In this document: one piece after another, positions 10,911 through 20,438 of the stretch
How the letters are laid out: the number at the start of each line of letters is the position of its first letter
Numbering within the stretch: the first letter of the stretch is position 1
Source of the DNA: Deinandra increscens subsp. villosa
Lineage: Eukaryota > Streptophyta > Magnoliopsida > Asterales > Asteraceae
Length of the DNA: 64,000 nucleotides
Assembly: GCA_039602395.1 (NCBI GenBank)
Contig: JBCNJP010000010.1
Span: 89,808,000-89,871,999, forward strand
Direction of reading: 5' to 3'
Position numbers and translations under genes: made by a program
Notes under the pieces: model-generated
Told to the model about the DNA's origin: nothing
Databases searched by the model: none
What the model saw: only the letters and a program-made list of their open reading frames with translations

Positions 10911-11159
10911 TTTTTAACAGCAAACATCACAATAACCGGTTACCCGGGGGTCTTATCATGACAAACGATGTTACCCGCGACACACTGCGATCACAAACAA
11001 TACGAGTAACCAAGGCCCTCTATGTTGCACATCCCCCAGAAAACTCACCTCCACTTAAGGCCGGGTGAGAAAACCGGATAGCTCAGGACTCAAACTTGTG
11101 ACCTTTCACAACCAACAAGTCATCCATCATAGTCTTTACCACTGGGACAAGCCCATTGG
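10911..11159 (-). mobile_element. SINE (about 249 bp)
   Basis: The body is flanked by a 15-bp duplication ATGTTTTTCACTATT (10896-10910 and 11160-11174). On the minus strand it starts with a tRNA-like head (box A around GTCCCAGTGGTAAAGAC, box B around AAGTTTGAGTCCTG) and ends TTTGCTGTTAAAAAAA. Such Pol III-type elements encode no protein and depend on LINE machinery. Confidence 0.8.
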
Positions 11160-11174
11160 ATGTTTTTCACTATT

Positions 11175-11822
11175 AAAGCATCCCGTCCTCTCTTTGATAT
11201 TTGTTTTGAATTTGTTTTTATTTTCTAACAAGATTCAAGCTATAGTCCGCTCGTTGCTGCGTGTTATTAGCAAATAAATTACACAATTTAAATCTTGAAG
11301 GACTGTGTAACATACTCAATATAAGATCTAAGATTTGGTTATTACTTGCAAATAATATACATTAGGGTTCCTTGGTTCGAAGGCGGTTGAATTTCTGAAT
11401 AGGTTTTAATGTGTTGTGCATAGTAATTTGTATATCGTCCCCTAAGGCTCAAAGCTTTGTTATCAGTATGATTGATTTTACTATTTAAAAAGGAGTTACG
11501 ATGCAGCTTATTACCAATAGCTACTTTTAGGTGTTTATTATCAACTTTTCCTTGTAACAAAAAAAAAATATACACTTTTCACATGGTCACCAAATCAATA
11601 TATCCAACTTTTATCATGGTCAACAAATCAATATATCCAATAAGGACCGTTATTGTGAAATAAAGATGTATGCACTTGTGTTTTGGTAGTGAGAATTATC
11701 ATGGCTAGTAAATTGTTTGTTAAAACTATATACCCGTTAAAATATAGAATAATTCATACAACAATATTTGTAGTAAAATACACACCTTCCGATAATAATA
11801 GGCAAACATGCATAGCGTTAAA
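11175..11822. other. Unassigned AT-rich sequence
   Basis: No convincing gene. A small duplicated word (CAAATCAATATATCCAA) occurs near 11590-11640. Confidence 0.4.
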
Positions 11823-11837
11823 TAACAGTTGTTAGTT

Positions 11838-12057
11838 TTTTTTTTAACGGCAAATTTGGATCACTGACGGGAGCATTACCTACCCACCCGATCATTTTCA
11901 ATCCCCATCAGGAGGAAACTCACTATAGGTGAGAAAACCCCATGGCCCAGCTTGTAACTCCTATTTATTTATTTTTTGTTACAAGTGAGACTTGAACCCA
12001 AGACCTCCACATTATAATGTCTTGGGTACCTCCCCTAGCCGGGCTAGGGATCATTGG
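11838..12057 (-). mobile_element. SINE (about 220 bp)
   Basis: Flanked by a 15-bp duplication TAACAGTTGTTAGTT (11823-11837 and 12058-12072). On the minus strand it has a Pol III box-B match (GGGTTCAAGTCTC) about 75 nt from the 5' end, a body with GGGGTTTTCTCACC and GATCGGGTGGGTAGGTAATG, and the tail AAATTTGCCGTTAAAAAAAA. The fragments at 38.2 and 38.45 kb share this body. Confidence 0.85.
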
Positions 12058-12161
12058 TAACAGTTGTTAGTTGAATATAAAAAGAAATATTAGTCACTTA
12101 GTGATTGAAGCAATATTCAAGATAAAAAGACAAATTACAAAAAAATGAATGTGATGAATAC

Positions 12162-12345
12162 CTGTTGATTCGCTGTTAAGATCGTTAAGACTGTAACTTA
12201 AGGAATGAGAAAAATCCTAAGAACTGTTTGATTCGCTGTTAAGATTGTAACTTAAGGGATGGAAAAAATCTTAAAAACTGTTGATTCGCTGTTAAGATCG
12301 TTAAGATTGTAACTTAAGCGATGGGAAAAAATCCCAAAAACAACG
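12162..12345. repeat. Three-copy minisatellite, unit about 55-65 bp
   Basis: Three tandem copies start with TGTTGATTCGCTGTTAAG-like sequence near 12162, 12222 and 12277. Each continues with TTGTAACTTAAG and a GGGAAAAAATCCC-like end. Copies differ by small indels. Confidence 0.7.
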
Positions 12346-12607
12346 TAGAACAAATTTGAGCATATAAATAATACAAAGGGAACATAATAACTTTGGCAAC
12401 GAAAATCAATATCTCTATTACATGTCAAAGTATCTAAAACCTACATATAAATTTGCTATATATTAGATTAACTTTTTAAAATATAGTAGACTTAGGATAA
12501 GTAAACTGCATAAATGATGACATTTCCAGTGAAGAATCGATTATTTTTTAAAAATCAAATAGCCAAACTGATTATACTTGGTAAATATCAGTTTTAGTTA
12601 TTGTTAT

Positions 12608-12774
12608 TATAAGAATGGAATCAATTGAGTGCCTTCTCATTCCACAAACCAACCATTATATACAAGAGTTTCCTAATCCATTTTTGTACACAATCAATTT
12701 ACAATAAACACAGAATAATACGTGATTGATATAAATTGATCTTGATTGATTTGGTGAGTTGTCATTGCCTAATA
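12608..12774 (-). repeat. 3' LTR of the copia element
   Basis: 167 bp with one difference from the other copy. The last sense codon and the stop codon (TAT TAG) of pol lie in the first six bases of this LTR, so the ORF ends inside the repeat. Confidence 0.9.
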
Positions 12775-13243
12775 TACCCCCGCAGACTTATCAGGAGCTT
12801 GGTGAATGTTAAGGCTGGATCGGAAATATTCAAATAGGACCCTTGGCAACCCTTTTGTAAAAATGTCGGCGATTTGATACCGAGATGGAATATGCGAAAC
12901 TCCAACTTGCGCTCGTTGAACTTTTTCTCTAACGAAATGAATGTCCATCTCGATGTGTTTGGTCCTTTCGTGTTGGACGGGATTTCCTGTCAAGTAGACG
13001 GCACTAACATTGTCACAATAGACAAGTGTGGCATGAGAAGGTGGTTGATGTAGCTCAAGTAGAAGATTGCGAAGCCAACATATTTCCGCAACAACATTGG
13101 CAACCCCTCGGTATTCAGCTTCGGCACTTGAGCGGGAAAGGGTGGATTGTCGTTTGGACGACCAAGAAATAAGGCTATCACCTAGATAAATGCAATAACC
13201 CGAGGTGGACCGACGAGTGTCGGGACACCCACCCCAATCAGCA
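12769..13243 (-). pseudogene. pol: Copia pol, C-terminal RNase H segment (separated by insertion)
   Basis: The segment starts at the insertion site and encodes the rest of the RNase H domain: DWGGCPDTRRSTSGY, then SSAEAEYRG (catalytic Glu region), YCDNVSAVYL (catalytic Asp region), HIEMDIHFVRE and IADIFTKGLP. These are the standard C-terminal landmarks of copia polyproteins. The stop is at the LTR start. The frame is intact; the segment is inactivated only by insertion of element A between the Asp-Ala and Asp-Trp codons of the domain. Confidence 0.85.
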
Positions 13244-13572
13244 TGTTGATGCATGGTTCCTGATCGTCATGTGAAGTATCGAGAACAAGACGGAACGTTC
13301 AAGTTTAGGGTTGGCCGAACCTTGGCCGAACTCCAGGTTCGGAGCCGCCGAGGCTTGGCCGAACCTGAGGTTCGGCCAGTCGTACTTCAGCCTATAAATA
13401 GTTTAGTCTTGTATAGTTTCAGTAGCTTTTGATGTCATACATTCTCTAAGTGTACTCTGTGGTTCTCTGTGGTTAATACAAATCCTGTTTGTATTTACTC
13501 TCTGTGTTCTTACTCGTTATACTTTGATTTCATATCGACTAAGTAGAAGATCCACACGCTCAAGCAATTTCA
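13244..13572 (+). repeat. 5' LTR of element A
   Basis: 329 bp, TGTTGATGC...ATTTCA. Upstream of the TATA box (CTATAAATA, 13392-13400) is a cluster of TTCGG/CCGAA words, including two 10-bp arms TGGCCGAACC and GGTTCGGCCA separated by three bases (13356-13378). Confidence 0.92.
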
Positions 13573-14139
13573 AGTGGTATCAGAGCATTTGGTTTGTTCT
13601 ACTAGTCGGAGATCAGTGTTTTTCGAGTTATCGAGTTCAAATTCACATTTTCAACTTTCAAAACTCGTTTTTCATTTTCATTTCTCAAAATTCTCGTTCA
13701 AAACATCATGATTCACGTCAAATATGTCTGTGTTTGCTCATTTTCAGTTGATTGAGTGTTTACAGCTCGCGAGGTGTCAATTTCAGTGAGTTTTTCCAAG
13801 TTTTTCCGAAATTTCACGTTCGGCCGAACTCGAGGTTCGGCGTAACTGCTCCGCACTCCAGGTTCGGAGCGCTCGGCATAACTGCTCCGCACTCCAGGTT
13901 CGGAGTACGCTCGGCATAACTGCTCCGCACTCCAGGTTCGGAGTACGTTCGGAGTCCATTTTTGTTCGTTCGGTGAGAGTTCGGACTAGGCTCGGAGGGT
14001 TTCGGAGTCTACTGGGTTCGGTGAGAGATCGGAGAGAGTTCGGACTGTGTTTCTGAGTTCGGACCACGTTCGGAGGAAGCTCGGAGGGTATATTAGGTTC
14101 GGACGAGGTTCGGAGTGAACAGTAACTTGTGTTTCGAAA
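13573..14139 (+). promoter_or_regulatory. Primer site and word-repeat leader of element A
   Basis: The primer site AGTGGTATCAGAGC at 13573-13586 is complementary to the 3' end of plant initiator-Met tRNA. From 13815 to 14120 there are tandem degenerate repeats built from GGTTCGGAG, GCTCGGCATAACTGCTCC and TTCGGA, the same words found in the LTR of this element. Confidence 0.8.
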
Positions 14140-17100
14140 ATGTCCGATTTTCAAGCATTCGCGGCTATTCAAAACTCAGTTCAAGCAACTATGCAAACGA
14201 TGATGAATTATGATAATGAAATTGGAACAAGTCAGAAAGTTCCCAAATTGCTTAAATTGGAAGATTATCATAGTTGGGTTAAACGATTTGAAGCATATGT
14301 CGATACAAATGATATTGATATGTGGTTAGCATTCACTGAGCAATATATTTACCCTAAAGATGAAACTGGTGAACCTATACTTCAAAGAAAAATGTCTTCG
14401 GAACAAAAGAAAGCTTATCAAGCTGAGAAAAAGGCATATGGTACTTTAACAATGGCTTTGCCTAAAGAGTTACTTCATCAATTTGCTGGTAATTACACAT
14501 CGAAAAGTCTATGGGATGCTTTAGAGAAAAGATGTGAAGGTAATGACCAGTACAAGAAAAGTCGACAAAAGGTTTTGAAGAAAGAGTTTGATAGTTTCAA
14601 ACATTATCAGAATGAAACGATTCCCAATCTGATTGCAAGATTTGCTCATCTGATGAGTGAAATGCGCTTGGTGAATCTTACTAAAGACGAAGCTGATATG
14701 AAAGAGAAGATTTTGGAAGCTTTACCTGAAAAATGGGAGAATTATGTTATGATGATTACTCATGACAAGGATTTTCAAGGATTGACTTTCAATGATTTAG
14801 TTCAAAGAATTCAGGCAAGGGATATGGAATTGATGGTGAACAAGTCTCTTCCTACACAAATTCAGAATCCTGCAGTGTATCATGGTGAAAATGATTCTAC
14901 AATGAATGCTGGGAAATCGAATATTCTTAATTCTGCACCCCCGACAGCATTCCTGGCAGGTAAATCTGAATCTTCAAGTTATTCTTCTGCTGGTTGTACT
15001 GTTTCTGTTCCGAGTTCTTCAAATCAAACTGCATTATCTGTTCAAACTGTTGATGATTATAATGCATTAATGTCTGCATTGGTATCTTCTTACTTTGGTG
15101 TTATCACTGGTGCTGTGAGTAATGCTGAGTTAGCAAATGAAGATTATGATCAGATTGATTATGATCATTTGGAGGAAATGGATCTAAATTGGCAGTATGC
15201 AATGCTGGTTCGACGAACGAAGAAATTTTTCAACAGAACTGGGAAGAAAAGATTGAATCAGGAAGGAAAGATTGGTTTGGATAAGTCGAAGGTGAAATGC
15301 TACAAATGTTCAAATTATGGTCACTTTGCTAGAGAATGTCCAAGTTCTGCAGATGCTAAGTTGAAAACTGGTCAACATGCACATTTAGTTTATCATTCCC
15401 CAAATAAAGCTGAGAAGGTTGAGATTAAATCTGCTAATGTTGTTCATGATTGGATCAATACGTTTCCACATTCAAGTGAGTTTGCATGGAATGCAGATAC
15501 TGAAGCTAAAAGGAATAATTCTAAACCTGCAATTGCTTTGACTGTTCGTCATATTGATGATGATAGCATTTTAACTGATTCTGATTCATATTCAAGTGTC
15601 TCCATGGTTCATGACGAATTACCTAAAATTTCTGAGAATTCAAAGGTTGAAGAGACTGAATGTCTTAAATGTAAGAAATTTCTTCAGGAGATTGCTAGTT
15701 TTGAACAAAGTCATCAAATATCTACTGAAGAGATAGTGGTGTTAAAGCAAGAATTAGAAGATTTTCAGAAGAAGTATTATGAGTTGGTTCATGTTCATGA
15801 AGATGTTTTAAAAGAGAAAACAGTATTGGCTGAAGAATGTGAGAAAGCCAAGGCTGAAGCTTTAGATGCAGCTCAAGATTTTGAGAATCTGTTTGAGAAA
15901 AGTTATCCGGTTCAGAAAAAGTATGAAGAAGCAACTGCTCTTATTACTACAACTGCTGTTACTGTTGAAAAGCTTCAGAACAAAATTTCTATGCTTCAAG
16001 ATGAGAATACTCTCTATCGTGATAAGAATGAAGTCTTGACAAAGGATGTTGAGATTTACAAGAAAAAGAGAGAAAGTGTTCTTGAAGAGTTATTTGCTGA
16101 ATGTGAAATCCGAAAGTTACAAACTTATGAATATGATGATCTCAATGCAAAGTTCATCAAGTCACAGAAAGAAGTGTTTGATGCTCAACAACAGATCAAT
16201 GATTTAAAATTGGAGATTTTGGAGTTAAAGCGACAAGTGAAGAATTGCAATTTATCTCCCACACTGCTAAATTTCTTATATAAGCAGGATCAGAGTTCAG
16301 ATAGTTCTCAGCAAGCTGATGTTCACTTGGTTCCTCAACCAGTGGATTTAACTGAAGTTACTGCTGCTCCGATTGATCCCAAAGATGAATTGCATGATTA
16401 TTCCAAGTTTGCTACTCCACCCAAAAAGACCAAATCTAAATCCAAAAAGAAAGAAAAGTCATTGGGTGAAGCTCCAAAATTTGCTTCAAAGTCTGTTTTG
16501 TTGGAGAATGAGAAAGTTTTTGATAAGATTGTGTCAAGTTCTTCATCTGCAACTGAAGAAGACAAAGTTTTGGTTGAAAAGAACAAGTTAAAGGACATTA
16601 AAGCCAAATTCACAAGTGAAGCTAAGGCGAGAGAGGCTTCGGGTTCTTCTTCGAGTACTTCAAAGGTTTCAGGCTCCAAACACAAAGGTGTGGGGTTTGT
16701 TGTGAAGGAAGAATTGATTCAAACAAAGAAACCGGTGAAAGTCGCCAAGGCTTCTAAAGTAAAGAATGCAAAGACATCACCATCTCAGAAGGAATTCACT
16801 TACTATTCTGGAAGATCGTCATCTTCAAGGAGTCCATCTCCTAGGTATGATTCCTCTGATGATTTCTTTGATAATTTTGATTCTGAGCAATCATCAGGTT
16901 TTTCAAAATCAAAACAATTTTCAAGTATGTTTAGAGAACGACTTTGTTATGTATGTCGTCAACCAGGACATCTTGCTGCTGATTGTCCGACGACTGCATA
17001 TATTCACAACACTGCCAAATATGTGGATAACAAAGGTCAAATTTTTGATGAACCATGGTCCTCAAAGATAAAATCGAATCGTAAATCGTCTTGGTCTAAA

Positions 17101-17256
17101 CCAAGTACGTCGGTTGAGTCTGATTCAGGTTCTGATCAAAAATTGAAAATTTTACAAATTTGGAAACCAAAAGTTGTTTCCAAGGCCAACAATGACTTTG
17201 TGGACGACACCGGGCGACCCGACGATGTTACATCGGGTCGATCCCAGAGCGACTAA
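14140..17256 (+). CDS. gag: Long Gag protein of element A, 1038 aa
   Basis: Intact frame from ATG at 14140. Residues ~30-240 match the UBN2-type gag domain of plant copia elements (EDYHSWVKRF, LWDALEKRCEGND, EALPEKWENYVMMI). A CX2CX4HX4C zinc knuckle beginning CYKCSNYGHFAREC lies at residues ~387-400. A long coiled-coil stretch (~510-720) and a Ser/Lys-rich part follow, then a second knuckle CYVCRQPGHLAADC at ~936-949. Two knuckles and a coiled coil are Sirevirus gag features. The protein should assemble virus-like particles and bind RNA. Its N-terminus is very close to that of C. No pol domain follows; the stop at 17254-17256 overlaps a splice-acceptor-like motif. Confidence 0.92.
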   Translation: MSDFQAFAAIQNSVQATMQTMMNYDNEIGTSQKVPKLLKLEDYHSWVKRFEAYVDTNDIDMWLAFTEQYIYPKDETGEPILQRKMSSEQKKAYQAEKKAYGTLTMALPKELLHQFAGNYTSKSLWDALEKRCEGNDQYKKSRQKVLKKEFDSFKHYQNETIPNLIARFAHLMSEMRLVNLTKDEADMKEKILEALPEKWENYVMMITHDKDFQGLTFNDLVQRIQARDMELMVNKSLPTQIQNPAVYHGENDSTMNAGKSNILNSAPPTAFLAGKSESSSYSSAGCTVSVPSSSNQTALSVQTVDDYNALMSALVSSYFGVITGAVSNAELANEDYDQIDYDHLEEMDLNWQYAMLVRRTKKFFNRTGKKRLNQEGKIGLDKSKVKCYKCSNYGHFARECPSSADAKLKTGQHAHLVYHSPNKAEKVEIKSANVVHDWINTFPHSSEFAWNADTEAKRNNSKPAIALTVRHIDDDSILTDSDSYSSVSMVHDELPKISENSKVEETECLKCKKFLQEIASFEQSHQISTEEIVVLKQELEDFQKKYYELVHVHEDVLKEKTVLAEECEKAKAEALDAAQDFENLFEKSYPVQKKYEEATALITTTAVTVEKLQNKISMLQDENTLYRDKNEVLTKDVEIYKKKRESVLEELFAECEIRKLQTYEYDDLNAKFIKSQKEVFDAQQQINDLKLEILELKRQVKNCNLSPTLLNFLYKQDQSSDSSQQADVHLVPQPVDLTEVTAAPIDPKDELHDYSKFATPPKKTKSKSKKKEKSLGEAPKFASKSVLLENEKVFDKIVSSSSSATEEDKVLVEKNKLKDIKAKFTSEAKAREASGSSSSTSKVSGSKHKGVGFVVKEELIQTKKPVKVAKASKVKNAKTSPSQKEFTYYSGRSSSSRSPSPRYDSSDDFFDNFDSEQSSGFSKSKQFSSMFRERLCYVCRQPGHLAADCPTTAYIHNTAKYVDNKGQIFDEPWSSKIKSNRKSSWSKPSTSVESDSGSDQKLKILQIWKPKVVSKANNDFVDDTGRPDDVTSGRSQSD

Positions 17257-17276
17257 TGATTTATGTGGTGTCAACA
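17253..17276 (+). promoter_or_regulatory. Splice-acceptor-like sequence at the gag stop of A
   Basis: CTAAT (17253-17257) overlaps the stop codon. GGTGTCAACAG|GT follows, with CAG at 17274-17276, about 21 nt from the branch-like A. The same design occurs in B, M and E1. Confidence 0.4.
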
Positions 17277-17895
17277 GGTGTTTCAAGAAGACCTTTCAGT
17301 GATTGGATATTTGCTGATTGTGAAATATCTGTTCTAATTAAACTGCTTTTTCAAATCATTTTTTGTTTTCACAAAGCTAATATTCGTGTTGGTTGATCAA
17401 TTTTTTTTGTTTGTTTTCCATTCCATCTCATTCTGAGGGGGAGTTTGTTTTTGCAAAAATACAAAAATAGTGTTTGTTTTTCAAATCGTAAAAATGAAAA
17501 TCTATAAATAGCATTATCATTTTTAGGGGGAGAAATTTGAAAAAGACAAAAACATTAAATTTGCAAAAAGCCAAAAACATTGAAAAATGAGAAATTGTAT
17601 CCGACATGATTGGGAAATGATGGTACATTGGCTGACAATGTCTGACTCATGGATAAAGTAAGTGAAAAAGCCATAAGACCATTTGATCGATATGTAAGGT
17701 AGGCTCGGCATTAAATCAGAAAGTATACAGATGTGATAAACACATTAAATACTAATGCTTGACCTAGTGGACAACATCTTGATGCATATCTCATGATATA
17801 TCAAGAAAAGATATGTGAAAGATAAAATGAGAAGTCACTGTGTATACATGTGTTCATTTTGCAAAGATTTAAACTTGTTTGATTTTCTTTATTTT

Positions 17896-17955
17896 GTCAA
17901 ACGATCGGACTTTCTCTGCGTGTCGAAAGACCGACCTGATCGTTGTTCGTTTGAC
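17896..17955 (+). ncRNA. Structured unit A1
   Basis: Outer arms GTCAAACGA (17896-17904) and TCGTTTGAC (17947-17955) pair perfectly. Inner TCGG/CCGA arms and a GTC-GAAA-GAC hairpin (17922-17931) sit around the core CTTTCTCTGCGTGT. The matching unit in B has different but again fully complementary outer arms. Confidence 0.65.
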
Positions 17956-17982
17956 GTTCTGCTTTATTTTCTTTGGTGTTTC

Positions 17983-18046
17983 GTATAACTCATCGGACTT
18001 TCTCTGCGTGTACGGGAGTACCGACCTGATTGTTGTTGAGTTATAC
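17983..18046 (+). ncRNA. Structured unit A2
   Basis: Outer arms GTATAACTCA (17983-17992) and TGAGTTATAC (18037-18046) pair over 10 bp. The hairpin GTAC-GGGA-GTAC lies at 18010-18021. The core CGGACTTTCTCTGCGTGTAC is nearly the same as in A1, but the outer arms are unrelated. Confidence 0.65.
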
Positions 18047-18076
18047 AACTTCAACTTGTTTTTATTTTCTTATTTT

Positions 18077-18135
18077 GTTAAATCCGAGGCCTTATCTGCG
18101 TATCGAAAGATCGACCTTAAGGTAGACGATTTAAC
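18077..18135 (+). ncRNA. Structured unit A3
   Basis: Outer arms GTTAAATC (18077-18084) and GATTTAAC (18128-18135), inner CCTTA/TAAGG arms, and an ATC-GAAA-GAT hairpin (18102-18111). More diverged core: TATCTGCGTATCGAAAGAT. Confidence 0.6.
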
Positions 18136-18865
18136 GTTCTCATTTCTTTTTGCATGGAACACAGTTGATTATATCATGATTACAATCCTTATGTGATTAA
18201 AATCACTAATGAAATCACAAAATGTGATAAGCAAAGCATATCTGAGTATGTCTGAAAGTGTGGGGTACACTGGTCAATGCATATCTAATAAATACCTTAA
18301 CATATCCAGATGTTATGAGTATGATTGTGCCAGAGTTTAAATTTGGACAAAGTATATCTGCAATCGGCATGGCTTATGTGCTACAATAATCGAAATTGAA
18401 GTGTAGTTCAGCATGTTATGACCAATATGATCCCAAGTCGTGATCTTTCTCACAAAAGACAAAAATAGTGTCTGATTCTGTACTGCATTTACTTTCTTAT
18501 CAGAAAATTTCAAAAAGATTTTAGGTGTGTTTTGATATAAAGTTTTTAAAAGCCAAAAAGATTTTGTTTCTGATTTGTTTTCGATTGATCAACACGTAAT
18601 ACGAAATCATTTTTAAAATCAATATATCTTGGAGTCTCGAAGAGACGTTTTGCGCCAGGATTATTTATGTTGGCAGGTTTCTAAGTGGAAAGAGAACATC
18701 GCAACTTCAAGTTTTCTGAAGATTGTTGATAAAGAGACTACACATGTTGCAATATCAAGTATTCAAGATTGAACTCATCGTCTAGATCGAGGAGGAGTTT
18801 GATTGAAGATACAAGATACAAGTTTTATTAAGAGGAGTTGATACTGCACATGTCGAGGGGGAGTT

Positions 18866-19194
18866 TGTTGATGCATGGTTCCTGATCGTCATGTGAAGTA
18901 TCGAGAACAAGACGGAACGTTCAAGTTTAGGGTTGGCCGAACCTTGGCCGAACTCCAGGTTCGGAGCCGCCGAGGCTTGGCCGAACCTGAGGTTCGGCCA
19001 GTCGTACTTCAGCCTATAAATAGTTTAGTCTTGTATAGTTTCAGTAGCTTTTGATGTCATACATTCTCTAAGTGTACTCTGTGGTTCTCTGTGGTTAATA
19101 CAAATCCTGTTTGTATTTACTCTCTGTGTTCTTACTCGTTATACTTTGATTTCATATCGACTAAGTAGAAGATCCACACGCTCAAGCAATTTCA
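18866..19194 (+). repeat. 3' LTR of element A
   Basis: 329 bp, identical by eye to the 5' LTR, followed directly by the target copy CAGCA. Confidence 0.93.
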
Positions 19195-20438
19195 CAGCAT
19201 CAATGTAGGCAACCATTTTTTGAATTGAGGACCGGTGTAGAGTTAACCCATAATCAATCGTGCCCTTGACGTAACGGAGTATACGTTTTAGCGCATGCAT
19301 ATGTGTTGAAGTGGGAGCATGCATGTGGATACACACTTGCTGGACGGCGTAAGATATATCCGGTCTGGTGATCGTTAAATATTGTAATGCTCCGGCCAGT
19401 TGCCTGAATTCGGTGCCGTCTGGAAGAAGTGTGCCATCGGAGACACTTGTTTTGGATCCGATATCGACGGGGGTGACAGATGAGTTGCATGTGGTCATAC
19501 CGGCACGCTGGAGTATTTCATGAGCATATTTTTCTTGAGAAAGCACCAGTGTGTCTGTGGTCCGGTGTACTGAAATGCCTAAAAAATAGTTCAATGGGCC
19601 CAAGTCTTTCATGGCAAACTCTTTAAAAAAGACACTCATGAGATGTTGACGAAGATGTTCTGATGACGATGTGAGAATTATATCATCGACATAGAGTAGT
19701 AGATAAGCAGTGTCTAGCCCATGTTTGTAGATGAATAAAGAGTGGTCGCTTTGACTATGAATGAACCCGATCGTAGATGCATAATCGGCAAATCGTTTGT
19801 ACCATGCTCGTGGTGCCTGTTTCAGCCCGTAGAGAGACTTCTTTAGAAGGCAAACATGATCAGGATAATTTGTGTCTCGGAAGCTAGGGGGTTGGTGCAT
19901 GTATACCGTCTCTGCTAAGGAGCCATGCAAGAAGGCGTTCTTCACGTCTAGTTGATGAATCGACCACTTTTTGGATAAGGCTAGAGCGAGAACGGTCCGA
20001 ATTGTTGCGGGTTTGACCACTGGGCTGAAAGTTTCACCGCAGTCCACGCCAACGTGCTGTGATCTGCCATCACAAACCAAGCGAGCCTTGTAGCGCTCGA
20101 GTACACCGTTAGAATTAGTTTTGTGTTTATAAATCCACATGCAACGAATAATGTTCATATGCGGTTGGCGTGGAACTAACTCCCACGTCCTATTATCAAT
20201 AAGAGCTCGATACTCGTCATCCATAGCGACTTTCCAATTTGGGCAGCGGAGTGCATCGGAGAGAGACCGAGGGATTGGAGAAATAGATGGGGACATGACG
20301 GAAAGATTAAACGGTATCTTAGGTCTGGAGATACCGTCCATAGCTCGCGTTCGCATAGTCCGGGTGGGGGGAGCTACGGGAACGACAGGAGGGGGTTGGA
20401 ATTTACGGGTGTAGTTGGTGGAGATGTGGGGGACGTTA
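19195..20438 (-). pseudogene. pol: Copia pol, reverse transcriptase segment
   Basis: Encodes the copia RT: WKVAMDDEYRAL, RYKARLVCDG, QLDVKNAFLHG (first catalytic Asp), SLYGLKQAPRAWY, LLLYVDDIIL (catalytic Asp pair) and LGPLNYFLGI, and the start of RNase H up to VAYIDA, where element A interrupts. The frame joins the integrase part through a run of six C (plus-strand G run at 20439-20444) that shifts the reading by one base. Otherwise it is open throughout, consistent with a recent element. Confidence 0.85.

Larger units (their letters stand above)
17257..18865 (+). other. 3' non-coding region of element A
   Basis: About 1.6 kb without a coding frame, conserved in outline in B (33404-34954) and partly in D. 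It contains internal polypurine copies (GAGGGGGAGTTT near 17436, AGGGGGAGAAA near 17525), a GTAAGGTAGGCTCGG block (17694) related to blocks in E1 and M, three structured units, a TGTGGGGTACACTGGTCAA block and finally the working polypurine tract at about 18851-18865. Confidence 0.7.
13244..19194 (+). mobile_element. Gag-only LTR retrotransposon A (TR-GAG type), nested
   Basis: Identical-looking 329-bp LTRs (13244-13572 and 18866-19194) and the 5-bp target duplication CAGCA (13239-13243 and 19195-19199) define the element exactly. A primer site AGTGGTATCAGAGC follows the 5' LTR and a polypurine tract GAGGGGGAGTTT precedes the 3' LTR. The interior encodes one long intact gag and no protease, integrase or RT. 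This is the layout described for non-autonomous terminal-repeat elements with GAG. The identical LTRs indicate a very recent insertion, so a source of pol proteins existed recently; a relative of element C is a candidate (inference). Confidence 0.93.
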
